Source of the DNA: Lacipirellulaceae bacterium
GTDB lineage: Bacteria; Planctomycetota; Planctomycetia; Pirellulales; Lacipirellulaceae
DNA length: 64,000 nt
Assembly: GCA_040218535.1 (NCBI GenBank)
Contig: JAVJRG010000008.1
Span: 124,001 to 188,000 of the forward strand
Reading direction: 5' to 3'
Below are positions 1 to 7,418 of this stretch, one piece after another; the first letter of the stretch is position 1; each line of letters starts with the position of its first letter. The notes below the pieces were generated by a model. The model worked only from the letters and a program-made list of their open reading frames with translations, made no database searches and was not told the origin of the DNA. Made by a program: the position numbers and the translations under genes.

Positions 1-1
1 C

Positions 2-310
2 GCGCTAAAGTTCGAGCGTTTCATCTTCGACCTGTTGCCGCAAGCGAAACGTCCCATTGTCGTTGAGTTTGAAGAACGCGAGGTCTTCGCTCCCTTGAAG
101 AACGCGTCGGGTGCGCCCAAAGACACGCCAGAGTACGTCCGCTCCTTCATGCTCGACCAGCATCGTCGCTGGCTCGAGTCCGCAGGTGCAAAGGTTGCTG
201 ACGGCGTAAACATCGAAATCAGCCCGTTGGCCGGTTACGATGCTCAGGCGGTTGCGGAGTTCGTTAAGCCGGGGCAGGAGTTCACCGAGTCGCAGTACCT
301 CACCAAGTAG
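2..310 (+). CDS. UDP-N-acetylhexosamine pyrophosphorylase, C-terminal part (5' end outside window)
   Basis: This is the last 102 codons of a UDPGP-family nucleotidyltransferase, which makes UDP-sugar from UTP and a sugar-1-phosphate, typically UDP-GlcNAc for peptidoglycan and LPS. The reading frame is open from base 2, so the start lies outside the window. Visible family signatures are KFERFIFD near the left edge, then EFEEREVFAPLKN, then the RSFMLDQHRRWLESAG helix and EISPLAGYD. The order FE(K/R)F-FD, EF-PLKNA, HH/QH-RW, EISPL matches the C-terminal third of eukaryotic AGX/UAP1-type enzymes, so UDP-N-acetylhexosamine is the likelier product. UTP-glucose-1-phosphate activity cannot be excluded from this fragment. 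Confidence 0.8.
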   Translation, partial: ALKFERFIFDLLPQAKRPIVVEFEEREVFAPLKNASGAPKDTPEYVRSFMLDQHRRWLESAGAKVADGVNIEISPLAGYDAQAVAEFVKPGQEFTESQYLTK

Positions 311-533
311 GCATAACTTGCGCTGCTAACAGCCGCGAGCTAACAGCTCACCGGAAAATTGCTCGCAACGATTGCCTCCCCTCGTACTCCGGCGACTTGT
401 AAAGTCGCGGCTACTGATTGTTAAGCATGGTGAACCGAGGCTGCTGGCTCGTGTCATTCGAGTAGCTGTTACAATAGATTTTCCCGCCTTTACGAATTCG
501 CTCAGCGAATCCCGCCTGCCGAAAAGTTCACTC

Positions 534-1874
534 ATGTCGCAACTGGTCGAAGAGTCGCCTCCTCAAGAGCTCCCAGCGGCGACGCTTCCTGATGCAGTTG
601 CGGATCCCGAGTCTTCAACGACGCAAAGCACAGGAGTGGTTCGTAACTTCGCCTGCCTCGCGTTGCATCAGGTGCTGCTGCGGATCGGTTGGATTTTCAA
701 GACCGAGACGCTCATCATGCCAGCCTTCATGGACTACATCGGCGGCGGCCCGGTGTTGCGTAGCTGTCTGCCAGTGCTGAATCGATTGGGTTTCAGTGTT
801 CCGCAGGTCTTGTTTGCTCGCCGCTTGAAAGTGCTGCCGAAGAAGAAGTGGGTGGTCGCTGTCGGTTCGTTCGTCGCAGCGATTCCTTTTGCAGTTCTGT
901 CCGTTGTTTGGCTGAAGGGCTGGTGGCAACGAGCCGACGGGACGGCGGCTTCTTGGATGCCGTACTTGTTTCTGGCTCTGTACGGATTCTTCTTTGTCAC
1001 GGTGGGAATCACTCAGCTTGCTGCTCACTCACTACAAGGAAAACTGATTCGCCCCAACCTTCGTGGCCGCCTGTTCGCAACGGCAGTCTTGGTGGGTGCG
1101 CCAACTTCCATCCTTGCCGCTTGGATCTGGTTGCCCGGGTGGCTAGAGAGTGCTTCAACCGGCTTTGCTTGGATTTTCGCAATGCCTGCTCTGGCGTTTG
1201 CGCTCGGGTCAGTGGCTGTTGGTTCGACGGTTGAGGAGTCGGATGACTTCGAGGAGCAAATCACGCCCCTGGGGCAACGGTTCGTCAACGCCTGGAACAC
1301 TCGCTATGAGAACCCGAACTTTGCGAATTTAGCGTTGGTGGCTGTGCTCTTCAGTGTGACGTTTATGATGTTTCCCCACTACCAAACCCTCGGACGCGCG
1401 GAGGGTCAAGTGCCGCTGACGATCTTGATGAAATGGATCTTCGTGCAACATACCGCCGTGGCAATCTTCAGCTTGGTTGTCGGCCCAATCGCTGACTGGT
1501 TGGGGAATCGCGCGGCGTTGCGGCTTACGCTGCTGGGTGCCGCGCTCGCGCCGTTGACGGCGGTCGTGCTTACGCTGCTACCAGAGGAAGCGAGTCGAAG
1601 TTGGTTCTGGTTGATCTACGTGCCGATCGGCTTCACGCCGGTGACGATCCGCATTCTCATCAACTACACGCTTGAAGTCGCTCCCGCGGAAGAGCATCCC
1701 CGCTATGTCAGCGCGATGGGAATGTGTTTGGCACTGCCCGCGATTGTCGGTTCGGTCCCGGTCGGCTTTCTAATCGGTCAGATCGGCTACGTGCCCATTT
1801 TCGCGGTTGGTGCAGTGGTGCTGGCGCTCGCTGGGCTGCAGACTTATCGCCTGGAAGAGCCTCGGCACGAGTAG
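534..1874 (+). CDS. MFS-type membrane transporter, 446 aa
   Basis: This is a polytopic inner-membrane protein with roughly eleven to twelve hydrophobic segments from residue about 35 to the C-terminus, arranged as two halves separated by a hydrophilic loop near residues 240-265. GPIADWLGNR resembles the MFS loop motif GxxxDxxGR, here at the start of the second half. I chose ATG 534; a reading from TTG 372 would add 54 residues with no hydrophobic or family character, and that stretch crosses a 7-bp hairpin (392-408) and a TGTTACAATAG promoter-like sequence. Substrate is not evident. It lies 178 bases upstream of lpxB with a strong palindrome between them, so co-transcription is doubtful. Confidence 0.65.
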   Translation: MSQLVEESPPQELPAATLPDAVADPESSTTQSTGVVRNFACLALHQVLLRIGWIFKTETLIMPAFMDYIGGGPVLRSCLPVLNRLGFSVPQVLFARRLKVLPKKKWVVAVGSFVAAIPFAVLSVVWLKGWWQRADGTAASWMPYLFLALYGFFFVTVGITQLAAHSLQGKLIRPNLRGRLFATAVLVGAPTSILAAWIWLPGWLESASTGFAWIFAMPALAFALGSVAVGSTVEESDDFEEQITPLGQRFVNAWNTRYENPNFANLALVAVLFSVTFMMFPHYQTLGRAEGQVPLTILMKWIFVQHTAVAIFSLVVGPIADWLGNRAALRLTLLGAALAPLTAVVLTLLPEEASRSWFWLIYVPIGFTPVTIRILINYTLEVAPAEEHPRYVSAMGMCLALPAIVGSVPVGFLIGQIGYVPIFAVGAVVLALAGLQTYRLEEPRHE

Positions 1875-1881
1875 CGTCCCT

Positions 1882-1946
1882 ATTTCGCCGCGGGTGCTTG
1901 CACCGCGATCAAAGTGCCAGCGCGGTGTAAGCACCCGCGGCGAAAT
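1882..1946. repeat. 26-bp near-perfect inverted repeat (hairpin) between MFS gene and lpxB
   Basis: Arms 1882-1907 and 1921-1946 are complementary at 25 of 26 positions, the exception being a G-T wobble, with a 13-nt spacer. The core of each arm is CGCCGCGGGTGCTTG or its complement. There is no T-tract, so it is not a plain intrinsic terminator. It looks like a REP-like or MITE-derived hairpin. Confidence 0.8.
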
Positions 1947-2052
1947 GGATCTCTCGAAACGAGGTTCCAACATTCTTCCTCGTTTGTCATACTCCGCAGC
2001 CTTCAATTCTGGCGTCGCGTTTCTAAGACTTCGTGCTGCGTGAGTACCTCTG

Positions 2053-3309
2053 ATGAAAATTTTCTTCTCCGTCGGCGAGCCCTCGGGCGACCTGCACGGT
2101 GCAAATCTGATCAACTCACTCCGCGCAGAGTTACCTGACTGCAAGTTCGTCGGCTACGGCGGACCGAAGATGACCGCGGCTGGGTGTGAGCTTCACGAAG
2201 ACCTCACCAAGCTTGCCGTAATGTGGTTTGTGAAAGTTCTGCTCAACATTCATAAGTTTTTGGGTCTGCTCAAGCGGGCTGATCGCTACTTTGGAGAACA
2301 GAAGCCCGATGCCGTAGTTCTGATCGACTACCCAGGTTTTAACTGGTGGATCGCCCGTCGGGCGAAGAAGCACGACATCCCGGTGTTCTACTACGGCACG
2401 CCCCAACTGTGGGCTTGGGCGGAGTATCGCATCAAGAAGATGCGTAAGTACATTGACCATGCTCTCTGTAAGCTACCGTTTGAAGAGAAGTGGTTTCGTG
2501 AGCGCGGAGTCAATGCGACTTATGTAGGCCATCCCTACTTCGACGAGCTACGACAAAGGCCTCTCGATGCAGCTTTCGTCGAACAGCAGCGAGAAGGTGC
2601 GGTTCCGTTGGTAACGATTCTCCCCGGCTCGCGTGATCAGGAAGTCGCGGCGAATCTTGACGCATTCCTGCGAACTGCCGAGCTGATTTCGGCACAAGTC
2701 CCAGACGCACGTTTCGCGATTGCAGCGTTTAAAGAGTCGCAAGCTCAAACCGCACGAGAATGGGCCGCTCGCGACTTAGCCACAGCTCCGGGTCCGACTA
2801 ACCGACAAGTCGCGATCGAGGTGCACACCGAACGCACCGCGGAGCTCATTGAAGCGGCAGATTGTTGCTTGGCGTGCTCGGGCTCCGTTTCGCTGGAGTT
2901 GCTCTATCACGCTAAGCCAAGTGTGATTCACTACCGCGTGGGGCGATTCGCTTTCTGGCTACAGAAGTTCGTTCGCCGGGTCAGGTACATTACGTTGGTG
3001 AACTTGATCACCGCGGAGAATCCGTTCGACACTCGCCCCGTCGGGGTCTACGATCCGCAGGACGTCCGCGATGCGCACGTGTTGCTGCCGGAGTACCTCA
3101 CCGCGGAAGATCGAACCGGCGAGATGGCGGCCCACGTGATTGAATGGCTGAGGAATCCTGAAGCGATGGAGCGGCGAGTTGAGCAGTTGCAAGAGCTCCG
3201 CGAGCGCGTAGGGCAGGGCGGTGCTTCAGAGCGAGCAGCGGATTACATTGCAAACGTTCTTAGTAGATCCCTCGAAGGCAACTCGACAAGCCTTGCTGGT
3301 GCGGCGTAA
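2053..3309 (+). CDS. lpxB: Lipid-A-disaccharide synthase LpxB, 418 aa
   Basis: LpxB is a GT19 glycosyltransferase that joins UDP-2,3-diacylglucosamine and lipid X to form the lipid A disaccharide at the cytoplasmic face of the inner membrane. The sequence has the GEPSGDLHGA N-terminus, GTPQLWAWAEYR (family SPQVWAWR), CKLPFEEKWF, YVGHPYFDELR, LPGSRDQEV and ACSGSVSLELLYH (family SGTATLE). Length is slightly longer than the usual 380-390 residues, through a Ser/Ala-rich tail after residue 395. ATG 2053 places the invariant GEPSGD eleven or so residues into the protein as expected. It supports a Gram-negative envelope with LPS. The M50 gene follows after 49 bases on the same strand. Confidence 0.93.
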   Translation: MKIFFSVGEPSGDLHGANLINSLRAELPDCKFVGYGGPKMTAAGCELHEDLTKLAVMWFVKVLLNIHKFLGLLKRADRYFGEQKPDAVVLIDYPGFNWWIARRAKKHDIPVFYYGTPQLWAWAEYRIKKMRKYIDHALCKLPFEEKWFRERGVNATYVGHPYFDELRQRPLDAAFVEQQREGAVPLVTILPGSRDQEVAANLDAFLRTAELISAQVPDARFAIAAFKESQAQTAREWAARDLATAPGPTNRQVAIEVHTERTAELIEAADCCLACSGSVSLELLYHAKPSVIHYRVGRFAFWLQKFVRRVRYITLVNLITAENPFDTRPVGVYDPQDVRDAHVLLPEYLTAEDRTGEMAAHVIEWLRNPEAMERRVEQLQELRERVGQGGASERAADYIANVLSRSLEGNSTSLAGAA

Positions 3310-3358
3310 GCTAACGCGATAGTTCTATCCACACTCTCGCTTCTAGCTTCACCAGCAC

Positions 3359-4141
3359 ATGCTCTTCGAACCGCCACGGTCGCAGTACGATCTGCACTTC
3401 CGCATCTTTGATTTTCCCGTGCGCGTCCATCCGCTGTTTTGGCTGATTGCCGTACTGCTGGGCATCAGTGGAGGAACGAAGGGAACGCCGCCAGTGAAGT
3501 TGCTCGTTTGGGTGGCGGCGGTGTTCGTGTCGATCGTCGTCCATGAGCTTGGTCACACTTTCATGCAACGCCGCTATGGAGGAAGAGCACGGATTGTCCT
3601 TCATAGTTTCGGCGGCCTTGCCATCAGTGAGGGCGAAGAACAATCTCCGCGCTCCCAGATCGAAATCGCCTTGGCGGGACCGATGGCCGGATTTCTCTTG
3701 GCGATTGTTGGTTTCCTGTTGGTGAGGCTCTCAGGGCATGCCATCGGTTGGCAGTCGGGAAGCGAGATCGATTTCGCGGCGATCAATGCCGATCAAGTAA
3801 TCGCATTCCCGATATTGTTCGGTCAGTTCTTCTGGGAACCCTACGATTCGAAGGCAGCGAATTATCTCGTGTCCTCTTTCATGCAGATCAATATCTTGTG
3901 GGGCATCTTGAACCTGCTGCCTCTCTATCCGCTCGACGGCGGCCGTGTTGCGAGGGAACTACTCACGATACAGCAGCCTCATCGCGGCATCATTCTTTCT
4001 TTGCAACTCAGCATGATCACTGGGGGAGTTGTCGCAGTCATTGGGTTGTTTAGCGGTAGCCTCTTTATGGCGTTCATGTTTGGTTATTTGGCCTATATAA
4101 ATTACCGCACGTATCAAAGTTACAGCTCAAGCCGTTGGTAG
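3359..4141 (+). CDS. Site-2-protease-like M50 family membrane metalloprotease, 260 aa
   Basis: This is an integral membrane zinc protease of the M50 (S2P) family. VHELGH at residues 61-66 supplies the two zinc histidines and catalytic glutamate, and NLLPLYPLDGGR near 185-196 supplies the third ligand, Asp193. Hydrophobic segments flank both motifs, and ALAGPMAGF (105-112) is the conserved GPxxN/G region. There is no PDZ or CBS domain, so it is a minimal version like the SpoIVFB/Rip3 core. Its substrate is unknown; anti-sigma factors are the usual targets of this family. It follows lpxB by 49 bases, so the two may be co-transcribed. Confidence 0.85.
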   Translation: MLFEPPRSQYDLHFRIFDFPVRVHPLFWLIAVLLGISGGTKGTPPVKLLVWVAAVFVSIVVHELGHTFMQRRYGGRARIVLHSFGGLAISEGEEQSPRSQIEIALAGPMAGFLLAIVGFLLVRLSGHAIGWQSGSEIDFAAINADQVIAFPILFGQFFWEPYDSKAANYLVSSFMQINILWGILNLLPLYPLDGGRVARELLTIQQPHRGIILSLQLSMITGGVVAVIGLFSGSLFMAFMFGYLAYINYRTYQSYSSSRW

Positions 4142-5421
4142 CCATCAACAGCTTGTCGCGTATTTGGAACACAAGATATTGATCTCTTGCATCTCACATT
4201 GAGACTTCGTTCGAGTGTGTCTGACTCAACGCAATAAAATGCGAAGCGATATCAGAGCAGTGTGAAAAGTCTTCTCGCTCAAACAGTGTTGAAACTAAAT
4301 CCTTGATTGCGAATCGCAACTCGTTACCGCGCCGTGCAAAACATCTCACGGTCTGAATTTGCGATTCAAATTCCGTTTAAGGCATTCGAAACATCGATTT
4401 CAGAAAAAAAGTTCAAAAAAATTGAAAAATTTTTTCGTGCCATTCTGCGTTCAACACGCGTGGAAAAACTTGTTGCACGCAGCGCCGTTATCAACCACTT
4501 TTTGACGCCAACTAGATCGGCTTAGGAGTTCATTGGCTGCTGCTCGGTGCCCAGTCCTCATCATTCAAACGAACTTTCATTGTAATCTTCTCGGCAAGTT
4601 CGTTGGCAGGGAAGTGTTGGGGTTTGTCGAAGGCGATTGGGACGACATTCTCCTCGGGCTTCGTTGTTTTGATCGCATGTTAGGTAGCGGTCTTGTAGTC
4701 GGGCCCAACGCGGTACGAGTTCCATTGAGAGTGTTAATGTGCTGCAAATAAAGTGTTTTGCGACCAAGTTCGCCTTCCCGAATGCTGATTAGCTGCGGTG
4801 TCGAGGGAGTTGTTTTCGTTTCACATCGAAGTAAGCCAGTGAACGCTTCGTAGCGAGTCGCGAGTCGTTTCATGGCACCTAGCTTGGTCCCTCAGGATCG
4901 ATGATCGACTCTCCTTCATTGCTCGAGCGCTATCTCAATGCGGCTGCAAAAGGAAGCGCGGACTGTTGTACTTCGAGTTGCGTGCTGTGTCACGAATTTC
5001 ATGCGTCGTAGTCATTGAAAAGAGTTGAAGTGTTCCCTCATGCTGCGTCTCTTGAACCTATTGGACGGCTCTCTCCAATATTTTTTTGTTGAAAAAGTGT
5101 TGCAGAAATTTCGATGATGCGTACAAATACGGCGAACTGATGCATGCACTCGTTTTGTGATCAGTCTTCAACCCTTGTTGATGCTTCTCACAAAACAAGA
5201 GCAAGTCTCACGATGCCAACGAAACATGTGACCTGGCGACTGCTTAGCTGGGAAGGATTCGTCAGGCGAGACGGAGACGAGCGGCTTGCTCCGGATGAGC
5301 GGTCGTATTGATTAGTTAGTGTGATGCGAGATTTTGTAGCCTGGCCTCAAGAGAACCCTTGAGAGGGTTGCCCGAGGTCGAGAGGCACGCATCGCCAAAA
5401 CTTTTTTTAGGAGGATTGATT
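4142..5421. other. 1.28-kb stretch without a convincing gene
   Basis: No open frame here has recognisable protein character. The region is AT-richer than its surroundings: 28% GC in bases 4381-4440, with A- and T-tracts, and 40% in 5041-5100. A single TTATCAACC occurs near 4489 but no cluster of DnaA boxes. A possible promoter is TTGCAG (5100-5105), 16 nt, TACAAA (5122-5127), about 295 bases before the histone-like gene. It may hold regulatory sequence, an undetected RNA or a decayed gene. I see nothing firmer. Confidence 0.5.
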
Positions 5422-5733
5422 GTGGCCAAGAAGAAGCGAGCTGCTAAAAAGAAAAAAGCAGCACCAAAACGGAAAAAGGCGAAACGTAAGGTCGCCAAGA
5501 AGAAGTCGGCTAAGAAGAAGGTAGCCAAGAAGAAGACAAAGAAGAAAGCAGCCAAGAAGAAAAAGGCCGCTAAGAAGAAGACGAAGAAGAAAAAGGCCGC
5601 CAAGAAGAAGACGGCTAAGCGCAAGACCAAGAAGAAAGCCGCCAAGAAGAAGACGGCTAAGCGCAAAACCAAGAAGAAAAAAGCCGCTAAGAAGAAGACG
5701 GCCAAGCGTAAGACTCGTAAGAAGAAACGCTAG
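5422..5733 (+). CDS. Histone H1-like lysine/alanine-rich DNA-binding protein, 103 aa
   Basis: The protein is composed of only seven residue types (K, A, R, T, V, S, P), with no acidic or aromatic residue. It resembles the C-terminal tail of histone H1 and bacterial H1-like proteins such as chlamydial Hc2 and is expected to coat and condense DNA. Spaced AAKKK units fill the protein; residues 59-72, 73-87 and 88-103 are three tandem copies of a 14-16 residue unit AAKKKTAKRKTKKK. I chose GTG 5422 because AGGAGG (5409-5414) lies seven bases before it; an ATG start at 5359 would add 21 residues of unlike composition and has no such site. A strong terminator follows, so it is probably a single-gene unit with high expression. 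Confidence 0.85.
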   Translation: MAKKKRAAKKKKAAPKRKKAKRKVAKKKSAKKKVAKKKTKKKAAKKKKAAKKKTKKKKAAKKKTAKRKTKKKAAKKKTAKRKTKKKKAAKKKTAKRKTRKKKR

Positions 5734-5759
5734 ACCGTAGTTTTCTCGGCAACACTATC

Positions 5760-5798
5760 GAAAAGGGCCGCTGCCTCGCGACGCAGCGGCCCTTTTTC
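5760..5798 (+). terminator. Intrinsic terminator of the histone-like gene
   Basis: Arms 5765-5774 (GGGCCGCTGC) and 5783-5792 pair perfectly over 10 bp with an 8-nt loop, extended by A/T pairs, and five T follow (5793-5797). The preceding run of four A makes it potentially bidirectional, serving the convergent mrp gene too. Confidence 0.9.
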
Positions 5799-5812
5799 GT
5801 AGCCGTCCTAGC

Positions 5813-5841
5813 CTCGTTCCCACACTCAGCGTGGGAACGAG
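5813..5841. repeat. Perfect 11-bp palindrome between convergent genes
   Basis: CTCGTTCCCAC (5813-5823) and its exact complement (5831-5841) flank a 7-nt loop. It lies 18 bases before the mrp stop codon, between two convergent genes. There is no T-tract. It resembles the short intergenic palindromes that recur in this window. Confidence 0.75.
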
Positions 5842-5859
5842 AGCAATGGATTGGTGGGA

Positions 5860-6942
5860 CTATAACACCGAGAGCGTTGGCATCGGTGGTGCTTCGACGC
5901 GGGCACTAGTGATGAAGTCCACTAAGTTGAAGCAGATGCGCTCGTAGTAAGGTCCCGACTGAGCGTCAGTGAGGTTTCCAGAAGTCTCACCTGAGTCGCC
6001 ACGCTCGCGGATCGGCAGTTGGATTGGAACTTCTCCCAGGAACGGCACCTCAAGTTCTTCCGCCTTGGTGCGTGCGCCGCCACTGCCAAAGATGTCGTAC
6101 TGTTTGCCGTTGTCGGGGCAAAGGAAGTAGCTCATGTTCTCGACCATCCCGAGAACAGGGATGTTAACCTTACGGAACATGGCGATTGCCTTCACAGCGT
6201 CCAGCAGGGCCACTTCTTGGGGCGTGCAGACGACGACGCTTCCAGTGAGCGGCAGGAGTTGCGAGAGCGTAAGGGCGATGTCACCAGTGCCCGGGGGCAT
6301 GTCGATGATCAGGTAGTCGAGGTCGCCCCAGGCTGTGTCCCGCAGGAACTGAGTCACGGCTCCGTGGAGCATTGGGCCACGCCAAACGACCGCCTCGCCG
6401 GGGGGGACGAGGAAGCCCATGCTCATCACCTTCATCCCGTCAGTCTCGATCGGCTCAAGCTGCTTGTTTTCAGCAGTCAGTTTCTCGTCAGGGATGCCCA
6501 GTAGGTGAGGGATACTCGGTCCGTAGACGTCGGCGTCCATAATGCCCACTTTGCAGCCGCTCTTGCTTAAGCCGTAAGCGATCGACGCGGCGACGGTGCT
6601 CTTACCCACGCCACCCTTACCCGAGCCCACGGCAATTACGCTTTTGGCCCTAAGGCCGATGCTGCCAATCGGTTCAGCAGGTCGATCATGTGGGACAATT
6701 TCGACTTTGACTTGAGGAGAACCTGGCAACTTCTCCTTCAGCCGATCTTCAATCGTTTGCTGCGTCTGCTCCCAAAGGGGCGCAGAATAGGTGGTGAGGC
6801 CGATCTTGACGGCCACTTGTTGACCATCGATTTTCACGTCGGCAATCTGTTCCATGACTTTTAGGCCACGCCCGGTCTCGGGGTCAGGAAAGTCTGCAAG
6901 TAAGTTCTCTACAAGTTGCGGGTCGATGGCCTCGTCTGACAT
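5860..6942 (-). CDS. mrp: Mrp/ApbC-family P-loop ATPase (iron-sulfur cluster carrier type), 360 aa
   Basis: Mrp/ApbC/Nbp35 proteins are cytoplasmic deviant-Walker ATPases that deliver Fe-S clusters. An N-terminal DUF59/MIP18-like domain (about 1-80) precedes the P-loop GKGGVGKST (108-116), then DADVYGPSIPHLLG (136-149) and DMPPGTGD (214-221). The cluster-bridging CxxC motif of ApbC is only half present: C275-P-D-N278, so the second cysteine is Asn. Several bacterial Mrp proteins vary here, so carrier function is likely but not proved. I chose ATG 6942, which has GGAG about nine bases upstream and an Asp/Glu-rich start; an upstream in-frame start at 7041 adds 33 residues that look non-family. 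It stands alone on the minus strand. Confidence 0.88.
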   Translation of the reverse strand: MSDEAIDPQLVENLLADFPDPETGRGLKVMEQIADVKIDGQQVAVKIGLTTYSAPLWEQTQQTIEDRLKEKLPGSPQVKVEIVPHDRPAEPIGSIGLRAKSVIAVGSGKGGVGKSTVAASIAYGLSKSGCKVGIMDADVYGPSIPHLLGIPDEKLTAENKQLEPIETDGMKVMSMGFLVPPGEAVVWRGPMLHGAVTQFLRDTAWGDLDYLIIDMPPGTGDIALTLSQLLPLTGSVVVCTPQEVALLDAVKAIAMFRKVNIPVLGMVENMSYFLCPDNGKQYDIFGSGGARTKAEELEVPFLGEVPIQLPIRERGDSGETSGNLTDAQSGPYYERICFNLVDFITSARVEAPPMPTLSVL

Positions 6943-7226
6943 CAAACAATCTCCAATCAGTACCGCTCCGCGGAGCAGAAAGCTGTGTCTTCTGTGGAAT
7001 ATGATAGGAAACTCGCGCGCATCCCGATGCTCAACGAGCAACCCTCTACAATACTGCTACCGCATAAGAATCCAAGGCGTAATGCAGTGTAAACAAGCGA
7101 GAGGCCGTGGCTGTGGCTTCCAGCCGCGCTTGCACGGCAATTGGGTAGCATTACTGGGGCAGGATGCCCCAGCCACTGAAGAGCCAGCACAGCGAGCTAG
7201 ACCTAGCAAGAGAGATCAGCGCATAT

Positions 7227-7264
7227 AAAAACCCTTCGCGGATGGGGCAGCAACCCGCGAAGGG
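7227..7264 (-). terminator. Intrinsic terminator on the minus strand with no annotated gene upstream of it
   Basis: Arms 7232-7241 (CCCTTCGCGG) and 7255-7264 pair perfectly over 10 bp with a 13-nt loop. On the minus strand the stem is followed by five T (7231-7227) and ATATG. On the plus strand no T-tract follows. The only minus-strand sequence entering it from the right is the gap up to the M20 gene. Confidence 0.75.
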
Positions 7265-7303
7265 CAAGTTCTGCGTCAGACGAGCCAACGCATGTTAACG
7301 ATG

Positions 7304-7402
7304 TTAATGAACGAAATTGGAATTTGCAAGAACTTGGTGATAAATATGCTCTAATTCACGAATAATTCCGTCCAGATTTGTATGCAATTCGACGTAAGCC
7401 AT
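7304..7402 (-). CDS. Possible 32-aa peptide ending just before an intrinsic terminator
   Basis: From ATG 7402 the frame reads MAYVELHTNLDGIIRELEHI and ends FVH at 7304, an amphipathic helix-like peptide. Its support is only positional: a same-strand intrinsic terminator begins about 40 bases after the stop, and no other gene explains that terminator. There is no clear ribosome binding site before the ATG, and its start would be 16 bases from the divergent M20 start. The frame stays open to 7600 antisense to the M20 gene, which weakens the case. A non-coding RNA ending at the same terminator is an equal alternative. Confidence 0.22.
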   Translation of the reverse strand: MAYVELHTNLDGIIRELEHIYHQVLANSNFVH

Positions 7403-7418
7403 TCTAGCAACAAGCGAT

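Larger units (their letters stand above)
6943..7418. other. 476-bp gap between divergent mrp and M20 genes
   Basis: It holds the mrp promoter region, a small hairpin (CTGGGGCA 7154-7161 with its complement 7165-7172, 3-nt loop) next to CCAGCC-type repeats, a minus-strand intrinsic terminator (7227-7264) and a possible 32-codon minus-strand reading frame (7304-7402). No well-supported gene was found. Confidence 0.55.

Noticed and set aside
4577-4873. 98-codon minus-strand frame in the long gap
   Set aside because: No family likeness, unusual Thr/Pro/Arg composition, no ribosome site, and overlapping alternatives on the other strand.
5214-5312. Short plus-strand frame starting MPTKHVTWRLLSWEG
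   Set aside because: About 32 codons, no ribosome site and no other support.
4142-5421. Possible replication origin in the AT-rich gap
   Set aside because: Only one poor DnaA-like TTATCAACC was seen and no dnaA, dnaN or gidA gene is near.
5536-5733. Direct repeats resembling a CRISPR or minisatellite
   Set aside because: They encode the lysine-rich tail of the histone-like protein and have no unique spacers.
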